DNA from: Treponema primitia ZAS-2
Lineage (GTDB): Bacteria > Spirochaetota > Spirochaetia > Treponematales > Breznakiellaceae
DNA: 64,000 nt
Assembly: GCF_000214375.1 (NCBI RefSeq)
Contig: NC_015578.1
Coordinates: forward strand, 2,356,001 to 2,420,000
Direction: 5' to 3'
Position 1 is the first letter of the stretch; each line of letters starts with the position of its first letter. The position numbers and the translations under genes were made by a program. The notes beneath the pieces were generated by a model. The model had not been told where the DNA came from, did no database searches, and saw only the letters and a program-made list of their open reading frames with translations. Of the stretch, positions 18,859 to 26,595 are shown piece after piece.

Positions 18859-20535
18859 ATGAACAAAGAAACCACCGGTGTACTCGATCATTGCAAAGAA
18901 ATCATAAGCCATTCCGCCTATCATCCCCTGGATGCAGCTTTTTTTGCCGATGCGGCACAAGACCTTGCAGCGGTAGGCGATCTTTTCTCTATAACCCCAA
19001 CCCAGGCGGCTCTTTTTACCCTGCTCCTGGATGAATGCGGTAATGGGGCCATCTCTATCAATACCATTGCGGATAAAATCAAATGCGGCAGAATACAGTT
19101 CCTTAAATACCTGGACGATTTTGAAGCCCTGGAACAAAAACACCTTATCCGGCCTGAAAAAGATTGGGAAGACTTTTCAAGCAAAAGAAGCGGCGGTTCC
19201 AGCTTTCCTTCATACAGTATTCCCCTGGATGTCATAAAAGCCCTCCGCGCAGAAAAGGAATACCGCTATGCCCCCTATAGCAGCCTTACGCCGGAAGAAT
19301 TTTTTGAAACCGCCGGAGAACTTTTAGAATCCTTCAGGAATTCCACTATTACCAGGAATAGCCTGGAATCCGAATTAAAAATTCTGCTTAATTCAAACCA
19401 AAAAATAAACTTTGTAAAGGGTATAAAAACCCTGTCCATCAGGATAAATGCCACGGTATTACTGCTTTTTTTCTGCTGCTCATATATTGAGGATAAGGAA
19501 AATATTTCCTTCAAGACCTTGCAGTCTATTTTTAAACATTTAGGCCGCCGTATTCTGGCAACAAAATTCAGGAACCGCGATAATCAACTTTTTGAAACCG
19601 GACTTATCGAAAACGAATGTGACCGGGGTATGGCGGATACCGAATACTATAAACTTACCCCAAAGGCCAGGGAGGTCTTTCTCGCCGATATTAACCTGAA
19701 AGAAAAAAGCAAACAGAGCAGAAACCTTATCAAAGCAGAAACGCTAAAGCCCCGGGATCTGTTCTACAATGAAAAAACGGATCGCTGCATAAAGGAATTG
19801 GGATCTTTATTGCGGGAAGAAAACTTTGCCGCCATTAAACAGCGGTTTGCGGAAAAGAACCTCCGTTCGGGCTTTACCTGTATTTTCACCGGCGCCCCCG
19901 GTACCGGCAAGACAGAAACGGTCTACGCTCTGGCCAGAGAGACAGGCCGGGACATCATGCTGGTAGATATATCGGAAACAAAAAGTATGTGGTTTGGGGA
20001 AAGCGAAAAACGGATCAAGGAAATTTTCGACCGCTACCATGGCCTGATCAAAGGCCGAGGCCTTACTCCTATCCTCTTTTTTAACGAGGCCGACGCGGTA
20101 TTAGGCAAACGCCAGGAATTAGGCGAAGTCCGCCGGGGCCCTGCCCAAACCGAAAACGCCATTCAGAACATCATCTTACAGGAGATGGAAGACCTCGCCG
20201 GGGGCATCCTCATTGCCACCACCAACATGGCAGACAACCTGGACAAGGCCTTTGAACGCCGCTTTCTCTACAAAATTGAATTTGAAAAACCCGACATCCG
20301 GGCAAAAACCGCCATCTGGAAAAGCAATCTCCCGGGCCTTACAGAAGTTCATGCGGAAACCCTGGCCCAGCGTTTTGATTTTTCAGGGGGCCAGATAGAA
20401 AATATCATCCGCAAGGAAACTGTGTCTTCCCTGCTCTCGGGCATTGAAGCAGACCCGGAACGGCTTATCCGGTTCTGCGAAGAGGAAGTGATGGTAAAGG
20501 ACAAAACTAAGACCATAGGGTTTGAGGTGGGGTGA
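18859..20535 (+). CDS. AAA+ ATPase, 558 aa
   Basis: The C-terminal half (about residues 330-530) is an AAA+ module: Walker A GAPGTGKTE, Walker B PILFFNEAD, then TTNMADNLDKAFERRFLYKI with the arginine finger region. The N-terminal 270 residues contain helical winged-helix-like segments (IADKIKCGRIQFLKYLDDFE) with no named domain I can assign. AAGGAG lies 7 bases before the ATG. Such ATPases remodel or unfold partner proteins; the partner is unknown. The gene is followed by a GHKL ATPase/DUF4325 pair on the same strand after 78 bases. Confidence 0.8.
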   Translation: MNKETTGVLDHCKEIISHSAYHPLDAAFFADAAQDLAAVGDLFSITPTQAALFTLLLDECGNGAISINTIADKIKCGRIQFLKYLDDFEALEQKHLIRPEKDWEDFSSKRSGGSSFPSYSIPLDVIKALRAEKEYRYAPYSSLTPEEFFETAGELLESFRNSTITRNSLESELKILLNSNQKINFVKGIKTLSIRINATVLLLFFCCSYIEDKENISFKTLQSIFKHLGRRILATKFRNRDNQLFETGLIENECDRGMADTEYYKLTPKAREVFLADINLKEKSKQSRNLIKAETLKPRDLFYNEKTDRCIKELGSLLREENFAAIKQRFAEKNLRSGFTCIFTGAPGTGKTETVYALARETGRDIMLVDISETKSMWFGESEKRIKEIFDRYHGLIKGRGLTPILFFNEADAVLGKRQELGEVRRGPAQTENAIQNIILQEMEDLAGGILIATTNMADNLDKAFERRFLYKIEFEKPDIRAKTAIWKSNLPGLTEVHAETLAQRFDFSGGQIENIIRKETVSSLLSGIEADPERLIRFCEEEVMVKDKTKTIGFEVG

Positions 20536-20613
20536 GCCAAAATGGGGTCCGGGGTATGCGCCCACTTGAAATTATACTAAAAAAAGCATATCCTTACACG
20601 GAGATAAAACTTT

Positions 20614-21168
20614 ATGATAGAGCATGAAATTGTAAAAGCAGTTGTTTCTGAAATGAAAAATTGTTTCGGGAAAGACAACGAGCATTTTTCTAAAACCCGT
20701 GATATTTTCGCCACACGCATACAGAGTTACACTTTGGAAACGGGAAAGTATTTAGAAGCAGCTATAATTGGTGAAATCGGGAACAATACATTTGATCATA
20801 ATTTTGTATTTGAAAATAATTATCCCCGGGGTGTATATTGTAATTTATTATATCGAGAAAAATACATTGTATTAGCAGATTATGGAAAAGGTGTAAAACA
20901 GTCGCTACTGCCTGTCCTGCCCTCAATTACATCAGATACAGAAGCTATAGAGATAGCATTTACAAAAAGAATTTCAGGGAGATCACCCGAAAATAGAGGA
21001 AATGGATTAAAATTCGTTTCTGAAAACATTCAACAAAATAACTGGCATTTATATTTTCAATCCGGTTCGGGCTGTTGTTCAATAGACAATACCGGATTAG
21101 CTATTTATGAAAATGAAATTCCGTTATTGGGTTGTTTGGTAATTATTATGTTTAATGGAGGAAAATAA
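20614..21168 (+). CDS. GHKL-type ATP-binding protein, 184 aa
   Basis: It has the histidine-kinase-like ATP-binding fold in short form: an N-box-like EIGNNTFDHNF, a G1-like VLADYGKGVKQSL, and a G2-like NRGNGLKFVSENI. There is no phospho-acceptor histidine domain, so it is an anti-sigma-factor-like or stand-alone ATPase. It is directly followed by a STAS-like DUF4325 gene (gap of 1 base), a pairing that suggests a switch in which the STAS-like partner binds the kinase-like protein. The trigger and target are unknown. Confidence 0.72.
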   Translation: MIEHEIVKAVVSEMKNCFGKDNEHFSKTRDIFATRIQSYTLETGKYLEAAIIGEIGNNTFDHNFVFENNYPRGVYCNLLYREKYIVLADYGKGVKQSLLPVLPSITSDTEAIEIAFTKRISGRSPENRGNGLKFVSENIQQNNWHLYFQSGSGCCSIDNTGLAIYENEIPLLGCLVIIMFNGGK

Positions 21169-21169
21169 A

Positions 21170-21439
21170 ATGCTTGTAAAAATAAATAACTTTGGAGATA
21201 TTCTCATTTCCCGACCGGCAGGAAAGGAAGCATTTTTAATGGCAAAAGCATATGTGTTTAAGGAACTTGCCCTAAAGGATGATATTATTCTTGATTTTAA
21301 CGAAATAAAAGTATTAACCCCTTCATGGGTAGATGAATTTATTTCTGGTATTAAATCAGAATACAAAAATCCAATACAATATATAAATACAGAAAATCCC
21401 TCTGTAAAGGCTTCGTTAAAAACTGTTTTATCAGAGTGA
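21170..21439 (+). CDS. DUF4325 STAS-like protein, 89 aa
   Basis: GGAGG 8 bases upstream decides the start at ATG 21170 over the in-frame ATG 21155. The protein has the short STAS-like fold of DUF4325: DIILDFNEIKVLTPSWVDEF is the central strand-helix. In this family the partner is usually a GHKL ATPase, here the gene just upstream. A broken second copy of this gene lies at 16054. Confidence 0.72.
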   Translation: MLVKINNFGDILISRPAGKEAFLMAKAYVFKELALKDDIILDFNEIKVLTPSWVDEFISGIKSEYKNPIQYINTENPSVKASLKTVLSE

Positions 21440-21499
21440 TAAAGGGACGCAGATTCAGTACGGAATTTCAAGGGAAATCAGGTCAAGAAAAAAATAGTT

Positions 21500-21528
21500 T
21501 TGACAATTTTTCGGGTTTTGCTTATACT
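21500..21528 (+). promoter_or_regulatory. Near-consensus promoter of a candidate small RNA
   Basis: TTGACA and TATACT are exactly 17 bases apart. The surrounding sequence copies the promoter of the AAA+ gene (GACAATTTTTCGGGTTTTGC). No good protein gene starts downstream. Confidence 0.8.
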
Positions 21529-21534
21529 GTATAT

Positions 21535-21652
21535 GGCAGGTTGAAGAGCTCCGGAATTGGCCGGGTCGGTGACTTCAACAGCGCAAACGGCGGGAAGGAT
21601 TCGTCCTTCCCAAAAGGGAAGGCTTCTTTTTTGGGAAGCTTTCCCTTTTTTT
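21535..21652 (+). ncRNA. Candidate structured small RNA, about 118 nt
   Basis: Transcription from the promoter at 21500 would give an RNA with three helices: GTTGAAG/CTTCAAC (21540-21579), a perfect 8-bp GGGAAGGA-TTCG-TCCTTCCC hairpin (21592-21611), and an 11-bp terminator hairpin (21616-21645) followed by seven T. No reading frame with a ribosome site fits inside. It matches no riboswitch or known RNA that I recognise. It could also be a leader of a lost gene, since gene debris follows. Confidence 0.6.
21616..21652 (+). terminator. Rho-independent terminator
   Basis: GGGAAGGCTTC pairs with GAAGCTTTCCC (one mismatch) and is followed by TTTTTTT. Confidence 0.85.
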
Positions 21653-21667
21653 GAATTACATTATCCC

Positions 21668-21822
21668 CTTCCAGCCGGGAATAACAGCGCCAAAATGCCG
21701 TAGGCGCCAGAAACCGACACAACTCGGCCCACGCTGCTCCTTCTATTGAAAAACTGCTGGCTTATTGCCGTGATGAAGTTTTGGTTATGGATACGGTTCA
21801 ATGGATAGGATTTGCTGCGTAA
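21668..21822. pseudogene. Gene debris: tail of a membrane-protein gene and tail of another gene
   Basis: 21668-21735 repeats the 3' end of the membrane-protein gene at 29884 (minus strand; VSVSGAYGILALLFP against VSVFGAYGISALLK). 21750-21822 (plus) encodes EKLLAYCRDEVLVMDTVQWI and a stop, a coding-like tail of unknown origin resembling the ends of RNase H-like nucleases. Neither has a start. Confidence 0.4.
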
Positions 21823-21892
21823 AACAGAGCTTGAGAAGCGGGAAGACTATTTCCCATATTTTTATGGGAAATGGCCGCTATAAAAAAATTGC

Positions 21893-21928
21893 TTTAGCAT
21901 TCCATGACAAACCAATCCGGTATATAAT
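21893..21928 (+). promoter_or_regulatory. WYL-gene promoter with 22-bp motif, copy 1
   Basis: TTTAGCATTCCATGACAAAC is followed by TATATAAT. The -10 lies only about 7 bases before ATG 21935, so the transcript is probably leaderless. No TTGACA-like -35 is present; the motif occupies that position. Copies at 23010, 27952 and 28244. Confidence 0.65.
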
Positions 21929-21934
21929 AGCAAC

Positions 21935-22966
21935 ATGAAAGAACAAAGAAAAAGTCTGCCCAGAGCGTCCCTTGCCCGGATTTATCACATTGACCGCGAA
22001 ATTGCCTCCGGCAAATACCCCAACGCTGATAAACTGGCAAAAGGCTATGAAACAAGCAAGGCCACTATTCACCGGGATATTGACTATATGCGCAATTTTC
22101 TTGAAGCCCCGATTGAGTATAATGCTCGGCATCGTGGCTATTACTACACCGAAAAAACATTCAGGCTCCCTGCCCGCTATGCCGCCGCCGAAGACATGCT
22201 CGCCCTCGGCATGGCAAAATCACTTTTGAGGCTTTACCAGGATACGCCGCTTTATGATTCGGCTAAACGCCTTTTAGACGAGATCACTTTACCCCTTACT
22301 CAGGATGACACCGGAACACCCGGCAAAGCTCCCCCCGGACAGGCTGATAAATCCCCTTGGTATGAAAAACGTGTAGTGGTTCCCCCGGTTGCATCCGCGC
22401 CGGTCAAACCTGAATTGTGGCAGACCATCATCGACGGCATTCGGGAGAACCATCTCATCACCTTTGATTATCAGGGAATGGACGATAGGGACTACAAAAC
22501 CCGGCTTGTAAGGCCATACCAGCTTCTTTTTCAGGACGGTATGTGGTATCTCTACGGTTATGCAGAAGAACGCAAGGCAGTCCGTACATTCTCACTGTCC
22601 CGAATGGAAAATGCCGCACTCACCAACGAAACATTTGAACTGTCCCCCAATTATGATTTTTTTTGCAACCATGACGGCAGCTATTTTGGCGTTTACCTGG
22701 GGAAAAAATATTACTTCAAAATATGGTTTTCCAACGATACAGCCCGGTACATTGAGGAACGGCAATGGGCTTCAAATCAGAAAATTAAAAAAGCGGAAAA
22801 GGGGGATGGAATCATCATTCATTTTACCAGCGCACAGTTCAAAAAAGTCCTGTGGTGGGTACTTTCCTATGGTTCCGGCGCTTTTCCACTTGAACCGCCC
22901 GAATTGGTGAAAGAATGGGAGCAGAATGTTGAGGGAATGCGGAAGCACCGAAATAAGGTGACCTAA
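21935..22966 (+). CDS. WYL-domain transcriptional regulator, 343 aa
   Basis: The N-terminus (residues 1-75) is a helix-turn-helix of the HTH_11 type (SLARIYHIDREIASGKYPNA..., TSKATIHRDIDYMRNFL). Residues about 165-240 form the WYL domain (HLITFDYQGM, VRPYQLLFQDGMWYLYGY, RTFSLSRM), a ligand- or nucleic-acid-sensing fold. The C-terminal extension is normal for the family. There is no ribosome site; the promoter lies directly against the ATG. The motif upstream recurs at three nearby promoters, so self-control and control of neighbours is a testable inference. Confidence 0.85.
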   Translation: MKEQRKSLPRASLARIYHIDREIASGKYPNADKLAKGYETSKATIHRDIDYMRNFLEAPIEYNARHRGYYYTEKTFRLPARYAAAEDMLALGMAKSLLRLYQDTPLYDSAKRLLDEITLPLTQDDTGTPGKAPPGQADKSPWYEKRVVVPPVASAPVKPELWQTIIDGIRENHLITFDYQGMDDRDYKTRLVRPYQLLFQDGMWYLYGYAEERKAVRTFSLSRMENAALTNETFELSPNYDFFCNHDGSYFGVYLGKKYYFKIWFSNDTARYIEERQWASNQKIKKAEKGDGIIIHFTSAQFKKVLWWVLSYGSGAFPLEPPELVKEWEQNVEGMRKHRNKVT

Positions 22967-23009
22967 CCCCGATAATTTATTTTTGATCAATTTTTATCTT
23001 TTTTTCTGG

Positions 23010-23048
23010 TTTAGCACTCCATGACAAACCAACAGTGGTAAAGTGTAT
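23010..23048 (+). promoter_or_regulatory. 22-bp promoter motif, copy 2, upstream of the DIP1984-like gene
   Basis: TTTAGCACTCCATGACAAAC is followed after the same spacing by TAAAGT. The leader to the gene at 23201 contains a GGGCAA/TTGCCC hairpin (about 23058-23075). Confidence 0.55.
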
Positions 23049-23200
23049 ATACAAAGGGATGGGCAAAAAAGTTGCCCTCCCCTCTATATGCGGAGACCGT
23101 TCAGTCGAAGACCGGGGCTTATTCGCTAAAAACATCGACCTTATAGAAACAACTTTAGCCTTTAAGATTTCAATAATAAATGTAACTTAAAGGAGAGATC

Positions 23201-23716
23201 ATGAATATAAATGAATCATTTCGTTTACGAAACCGTCTTAAGGACAGAATAAGAGACCTGAAAGAAAGGGTAGCTAGTGCCGAGTATGAAAAAACCGAAG
23301 GAGGGGAAGAACATACATGGCGCCTGGATGGGAAAACGCTCAAGGAAACTATTGAGCTTACGGATACTCTCATGGATTTACTATGTACCTTAAATGAGGC
23401 CATTGAAAATGCCAATACGGAAAATCGGCTTGACCTTGTTCGTATGGAAGCGCTCAAACAAAAACTTGCTTTTTATTCAGGCATTGTTCTGAAATGCAGG
23501 GAAGGTAAGAGGTTTGAGTATGAATATCCGGAAGGGTACGGCAGTGAAAAAATGACAAAAATTACCAAGGTTCTTGTTCTTGACCAGCCAAGTATGGTTG
23601 AGAAGTATAATGCGCTGAAAAATGAAAGCGTACAAATTGAGGTAAAACTTTCGAAGCATAATGCAAAGATTAACGTCGAGTTTGACGCCTCAAAGATCGA
23701 AGAGGCTTTAACATAG
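23201..23716 (+). CDS. DIP1984-like coiled-coil protein, 171 aa
   Basis: An entirely helical, charged protein (LRNRLKDRIRDLKERV, ...TLMDLLCTLNEAIENANTEN) that fits the small DIP1984/septicolysin-type family by general sequence. Its function is not established. AAGGAG precedes the ATG. It lies downstream of copy 2 of the 22-bp motif, so it is a candidate target of the WYL regulator. Confidence 0.6.
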   Translation: MNINESFRLRNRLKDRIRDLKERVASAEYEKTEGGEEHTWRLDGKTLKETIELTDTLMDLLCTLNEAIENANTENRLDLVRMEALKQKLAFYSGIVLKCREGKRFEYEYPEGYGSEKMTKITKVLVLDQPSMVEKYNALKNESVQIEVKLSKHNAKINVEFDASKIEEALT

Positions 23717-24063
23717 GGTTTTTAGGGGGTGCGAAATTCCATAGCGCTGAATTGAAGGAAGTGGTACAAATACTGAACCTGCCTGGAATGTTAATTCCAG
23801 GGGATTTCTATCCTGTTTTCTGTGAGAAATATAAACAACCATCGAGAGTGGTAAAATTGTCTGGAGAACAGGAAAGAACAAAAAAATCAGATAATTATTA
23901 CACTTAAAACTTAGTATGGTTTGTATCATGCGCCAATCCGAGAGGATTGTGTCTTTCATATTCAACTATGGATATCCACCCCCTTTTAATAATGAGGGTG
24001 TTATGTGAAACTGCGTTTCACTTCGATTGAATAGCGCGGCAGCCGCCGCGCTAAAAGGGAGTT
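23717..24063 (+). other. Intergenic region with coding remnant and hairpins
   Basis: 23725-23907 (plus) reads as a coding-like tail (AELKEVVQILNLPGMLIPGD...) with no start, probably a gene fragment. Perfect hairpins lie at 23782-23801 (CCTGGAAT/ATTCCAGG), 24005-24021 (GTGAAAC/GTTTCAC) and 24033-24052 (AGCGCGGC/GCCGCGCT). The last two precede the 2H-like gene and could fold in its leader. Confidence 0.4.
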
Positions 24064-24645
24064 ATGCGTATAAATATAGCGTTGCCTTTGTTGCGTCCTT
24101 TTAAGGACGAACTTGACAAAAAGACTGGGCCATTGAGAAAAACGTTGTCCAAGTCTTCGCCGCACTACAGGTGGCTGGACAGAGAGGAATGGCGGGTTAC
24201 ATTGGGGTATTTTGGAAAAGTAGGCGATCCTATTGATGTTGAGCATGTGTGTATGGCAATTGAACAAGAGGTGCTTGGGTTTGGCCTTATCGTAGGTGTT
24301 ACGGGAAGATTTGAAACTTTTCCAAAAGATCAAAGTTATTATGGAAACAGAAATACCGTGGGGCTAACCTTTGAAAAGGGAGGCGATAGAATAGCAGAAC
24401 TTTCAGGCAGAATTGCCGACAAAATGAACGGTTTGATATCAAATAAATATACCCAATTCAAGAGTCCCTATATTACTTTGGTGCGCAAAGATCGCCGTAG
24501 AAGGCCAACTTTGCCTAATGGCCGGATAAAGAAATTGGAATTAGAGCCTCTTGAGTGTAGATTTAATAAGGTTGTTATTTATATTTCTGATAAACGGATT
24601 TCTGAGGGTGTGTATGTACTGCAAAGATCGGCAAGGCTGATATGA
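24064..24645 (+). CDS. 2'-5' RNA ligase/2H phosphodiesterase-like protein lacking both catalytic histidines, 193 aa
   Basis: The layout fits the ThpR-type 2H family: N-terminal RINIALPL, then the first signature in EEWRVTLGYFGKV, then the second in KSPYITLVRK. In active members both signatures read HxT; here they read RVT and YIT, so both histidines are replaced while the rest of each strand is kept. It is likely a binding protein rather than an enzyme. The ATG has GGGAG only 2 bases away, directly behind an 8-bp hairpin that could hide it. Confidence 0.65.
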   Translation: MRINIALPLLRPFKDELDKKTGPLRKTLSKSSPHYRWLDREEWRVTLGYFGKVGDPIDVEHVCMAIEQEVLGFGLIVGVTGRFETFPKDQSYYGNRNTVGLTFEKGGDRIAELSGRIADKMNGLISNKYTQFKSPYITLVRKDRRRRPTLPNGRIKKLELEPLECRFNKVVIYISDKRISEGVYVLQRSARLI

Positions 24646-24802
24646 AATACAATAAAGAGGCTTTAAATTCCTGGGAGTTATAAAGATCCTCCTCTGGTTT
24701 TGTCCAAAAAAATTGATGCTGCTCGGCTTATATACCAAAAATCTAGAAAACCAAGGAAAACTCTGGCTTTAGAGTGTTCAGATAGTACCAAAAAATCGCT
24801 TG
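24646..24802 (+). pseudogene. C-terminal gene remnant
   Basis: A stretch without start (from about 24670) encodes KKIDAARLIYQKSRKPRKTL and ends LVDLFTL plus stop at about 24822. Its composition is coding-like. It overlaps the promoter of the following gene. The identity is unknown. Confidence 0.35.
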
Positions 24803-24831
24803 TTGACCTTTTTACCCTATAAAGATACAAT
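24803..24831 (+). promoter_or_regulatory. Promoter of the CoiA-like/LRR gene
   Basis: TTGACC and TACAAT are 17 bases apart, about 140 bases before ATG 24970. The leader contains GGGAGG (about 16 bases before the ATG). Confidence 0.65.
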
Positions 24832-24969
24832 CATAGAAAGTGAATTTTGCGGGCGAGAATCGAGATGCCGTTATCGCATCAGGCTCCCAAAATCCGACTA
24901 ATTGTTGATGAAGTTTGTGGCTAGCGTAGGCTGTAACCTGTTAATAAGGGAGGAAAGAGAAACTGAAAG

Positions 24970-26556
24970 ATGTTTTATGCAAAAATTTCTGTAGGTAAAG
25001 ATAAATATGAAATAATCACTCCTGAAGAGGCGATTCGCCATGAAATTTATTATTGTTTAGAATGCGATCGTCCGTCATCTTTTGTTCATCCGAAAGATAT
25101 GAGATCCCATTTCCGCCACCTAGAAGCAAATCCAGATTGTTCACTTAGTAACGCAGATAAAAACAGCCTTGATTTAGATAAATGGTTTTATTGTCTTTAT
25201 GAAAATGAAGGTGTAGATTATAAAAAAAGATGGGCTGCATCAATTGAAAAATTATTGAATAATGGTCATATTAAGTGGCTAAAGGGCCAAGTACGTGTCG
25301 TTAAGCCAATTCTCTATTATATTAATATAAATAGAGAAAATAATACTTTGTCACCTGATAAGTTATTTTTATTATTGGGTATATTACGAACCATTAAAGA
25401 TGATGATGCTCATGCAGCATTTCTTTCAAATATTCAAATTGTTCGTAATGATAAAGAATTATTGATATCATTAATAAAAAATAATGCGGATCTACTAAGT
25501 GATATACCAGATAATTTTAAAAGCATAGAAGAATTTTATAAGCTAAAATTGGAAGCAGACGGTTATATAATTAATGATGGGCTATTAACCAAGTATACTG
25601 GGAGTAGTGAGGTCGTAACAGTACCAGATGGCGTTACCAGTATCGGGCAGGGGGCATTTTCCTTATATTCGAAGCCACCCCCGAAGCCACCACCCCCGAA
25701 ACGTTTCGTTATTGTTATTGAGGCGATTTTGAAATCGCAACCACTAAAAAACAGAAGAGGATTTTCCGTGCAGCCAAGCATAACATCCATAACTCTCCCG
25801 GTAAGTATTACTAGTATTGAGGATAGGGCGTTTGCCGGGTGTAGAAAACTAGCCGCCATTAACATCCCCGAAGGAGTTGCCAATATTGGAAATAATGCAT
25901 TTTACCACTGTTGGAGCCTATCCACTATAACTCTCCCAAAGGGCATCCTTAGTATTGGCGAGGGGGTATTTGCTTATTGTACGAAACTAGCCGCCATTAA
26001 CATCCCGGAAGGAGTTACTAATATTGGAAATTATGCATTTTACCACTGTACGAGCCTATCCACTATAACTCTCCCAAAGGGTATCATTGGTATCGGGGAA
26101 AATGCATTTGTCGGATGTAGAAACCTCTCTACCATTACCCTACCGGAAGGCATCCTTAGTATTGGCGAGGGGGCATTTGCTTATTGTGGGGAACTAGCCG
26201 CCATTAACATCCCGGAAGGAGTTACTAATATTGGAAATTATGCATTTTACCACTGCACGAGCCTATCCACTATAACTCTCCCAAAGGGTATCATTGGCAT
26301 CGGGGAAAATGCATTTGACGGGTGTATGAAACTAGCCGCCATTAACATCCCGGAAGGCATCATCAGTATTGAGGAGAAGGCTTTTGCTGATTGTGGAAGC
26401 CTTGTTACTATTTTTCTCCCAGACAGCATTACAAATATTGGAAGTAGTGCCTTTTTTAGATGCAATAACCTCATGGAAATTAGTATACCAAAGGGCGTAA
26501 AAATTGAACTAACTGCTTTTTATGGTTGCCCTGGTAAGATAACAGTCAGGGAATAG
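24970..26556 (+). CDS. Cytoplasmic BspA-type leucine-rich repeat protein with CoiA-like zinc-finger N-terminus, 528 aa
   Basis: Residues 1-60 carry a CxxC...H...H...C cluster (YYCLECDRPSS, RSHFRHLEANPDC), like the N-terminal finger of CoiA-type proteins. Residues 60-200 are helical and unassigned. From about 215 the protein is BspA/LRR_5 repeats of 23 residues (NIPEGVTNIGNYAFYHCTSL). Most BspA proteins are exported, but no signal peptide is present. The first repeat is split by an insert of about 37 residues beginning SKPPPKPPPPKRF (DNA 25668-25775). Long stretches of the repeats are nearly identical at DNA level, so copy number may vary. The ligand is unknown. Confidence 0.75.
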   Translation: MFYAKISVGKDKYEIITPEEAIRHEIYYCLECDRPSSFVHPKDMRSHFRHLEANPDCSLSNADKNSLDLDKWFYCLYENEGVDYKKRWAASIEKLLNNGHIKWLKGQVRVVKPILYYININRENNTLSPDKLFLLLGILRTIKDDDAHAAFLSNIQIVRNDKELLISLIKNNADLLSDIPDNFKSIEEFYKLKLEADGYIINDGLLTKYTGSSEVVTVPDGVTSIGQGAFSLYSKPPPKPPPPKRFVIVIEAILKSQPLKNRRGFSVQPSITSITLPVSITSIEDRAFAGCRKLAAINIPEGVANIGNNAFYHCWSLSTITLPKGILSIGEGVFAYCTKLAAINIPEGVTNIGNYAFYHCTSLSTITLPKGIIGIGENAFVGCRNLSTITLPEGILSIGEGAFAYCGELAAINIPEGVTNIGNYAFYHCTSLSTITLPKGIIGIGENAFDGCMKLAAINIPEGIISIEEKAFADCGSLVTIFLPDSITNIGSSAFFRCNNLMEISIPKGVKIELTAFYGCPGKITVRE

Positions 26557-26595
26557 TAAGAATAATGTGATTTTCTATCTTTTGGAGGTATAAAA

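Noticed and set aside
18618..18875. N-terminal extension of the hybrid kinase
   Set aside because: It would overlap the strong divergent promoter of the AAA+ gene, and a better start (GTG 18617) has GGGGAG upstream.
23010..23031. CIRCE heat-shock operator (TTAGCACTC half site)
   Set aside because: Only the left half TTAGCACTC is present; the right half GAGTGCTAA is missing in all four copies, so the match is treated as chance.
23708..23965. Minus-strand 85 aa frame
   Set aside because: Low-quality composition and no ribosome site; the plus strand looks more like remnant coding sequence.
24970..26556. CRISPR array suggested by regular DNA repeats
   Set aside because: The periodic repeats encode BspA-type LRR units in one open frame, with no spacers of foreign type. 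No CRISPR array was seen in the window.
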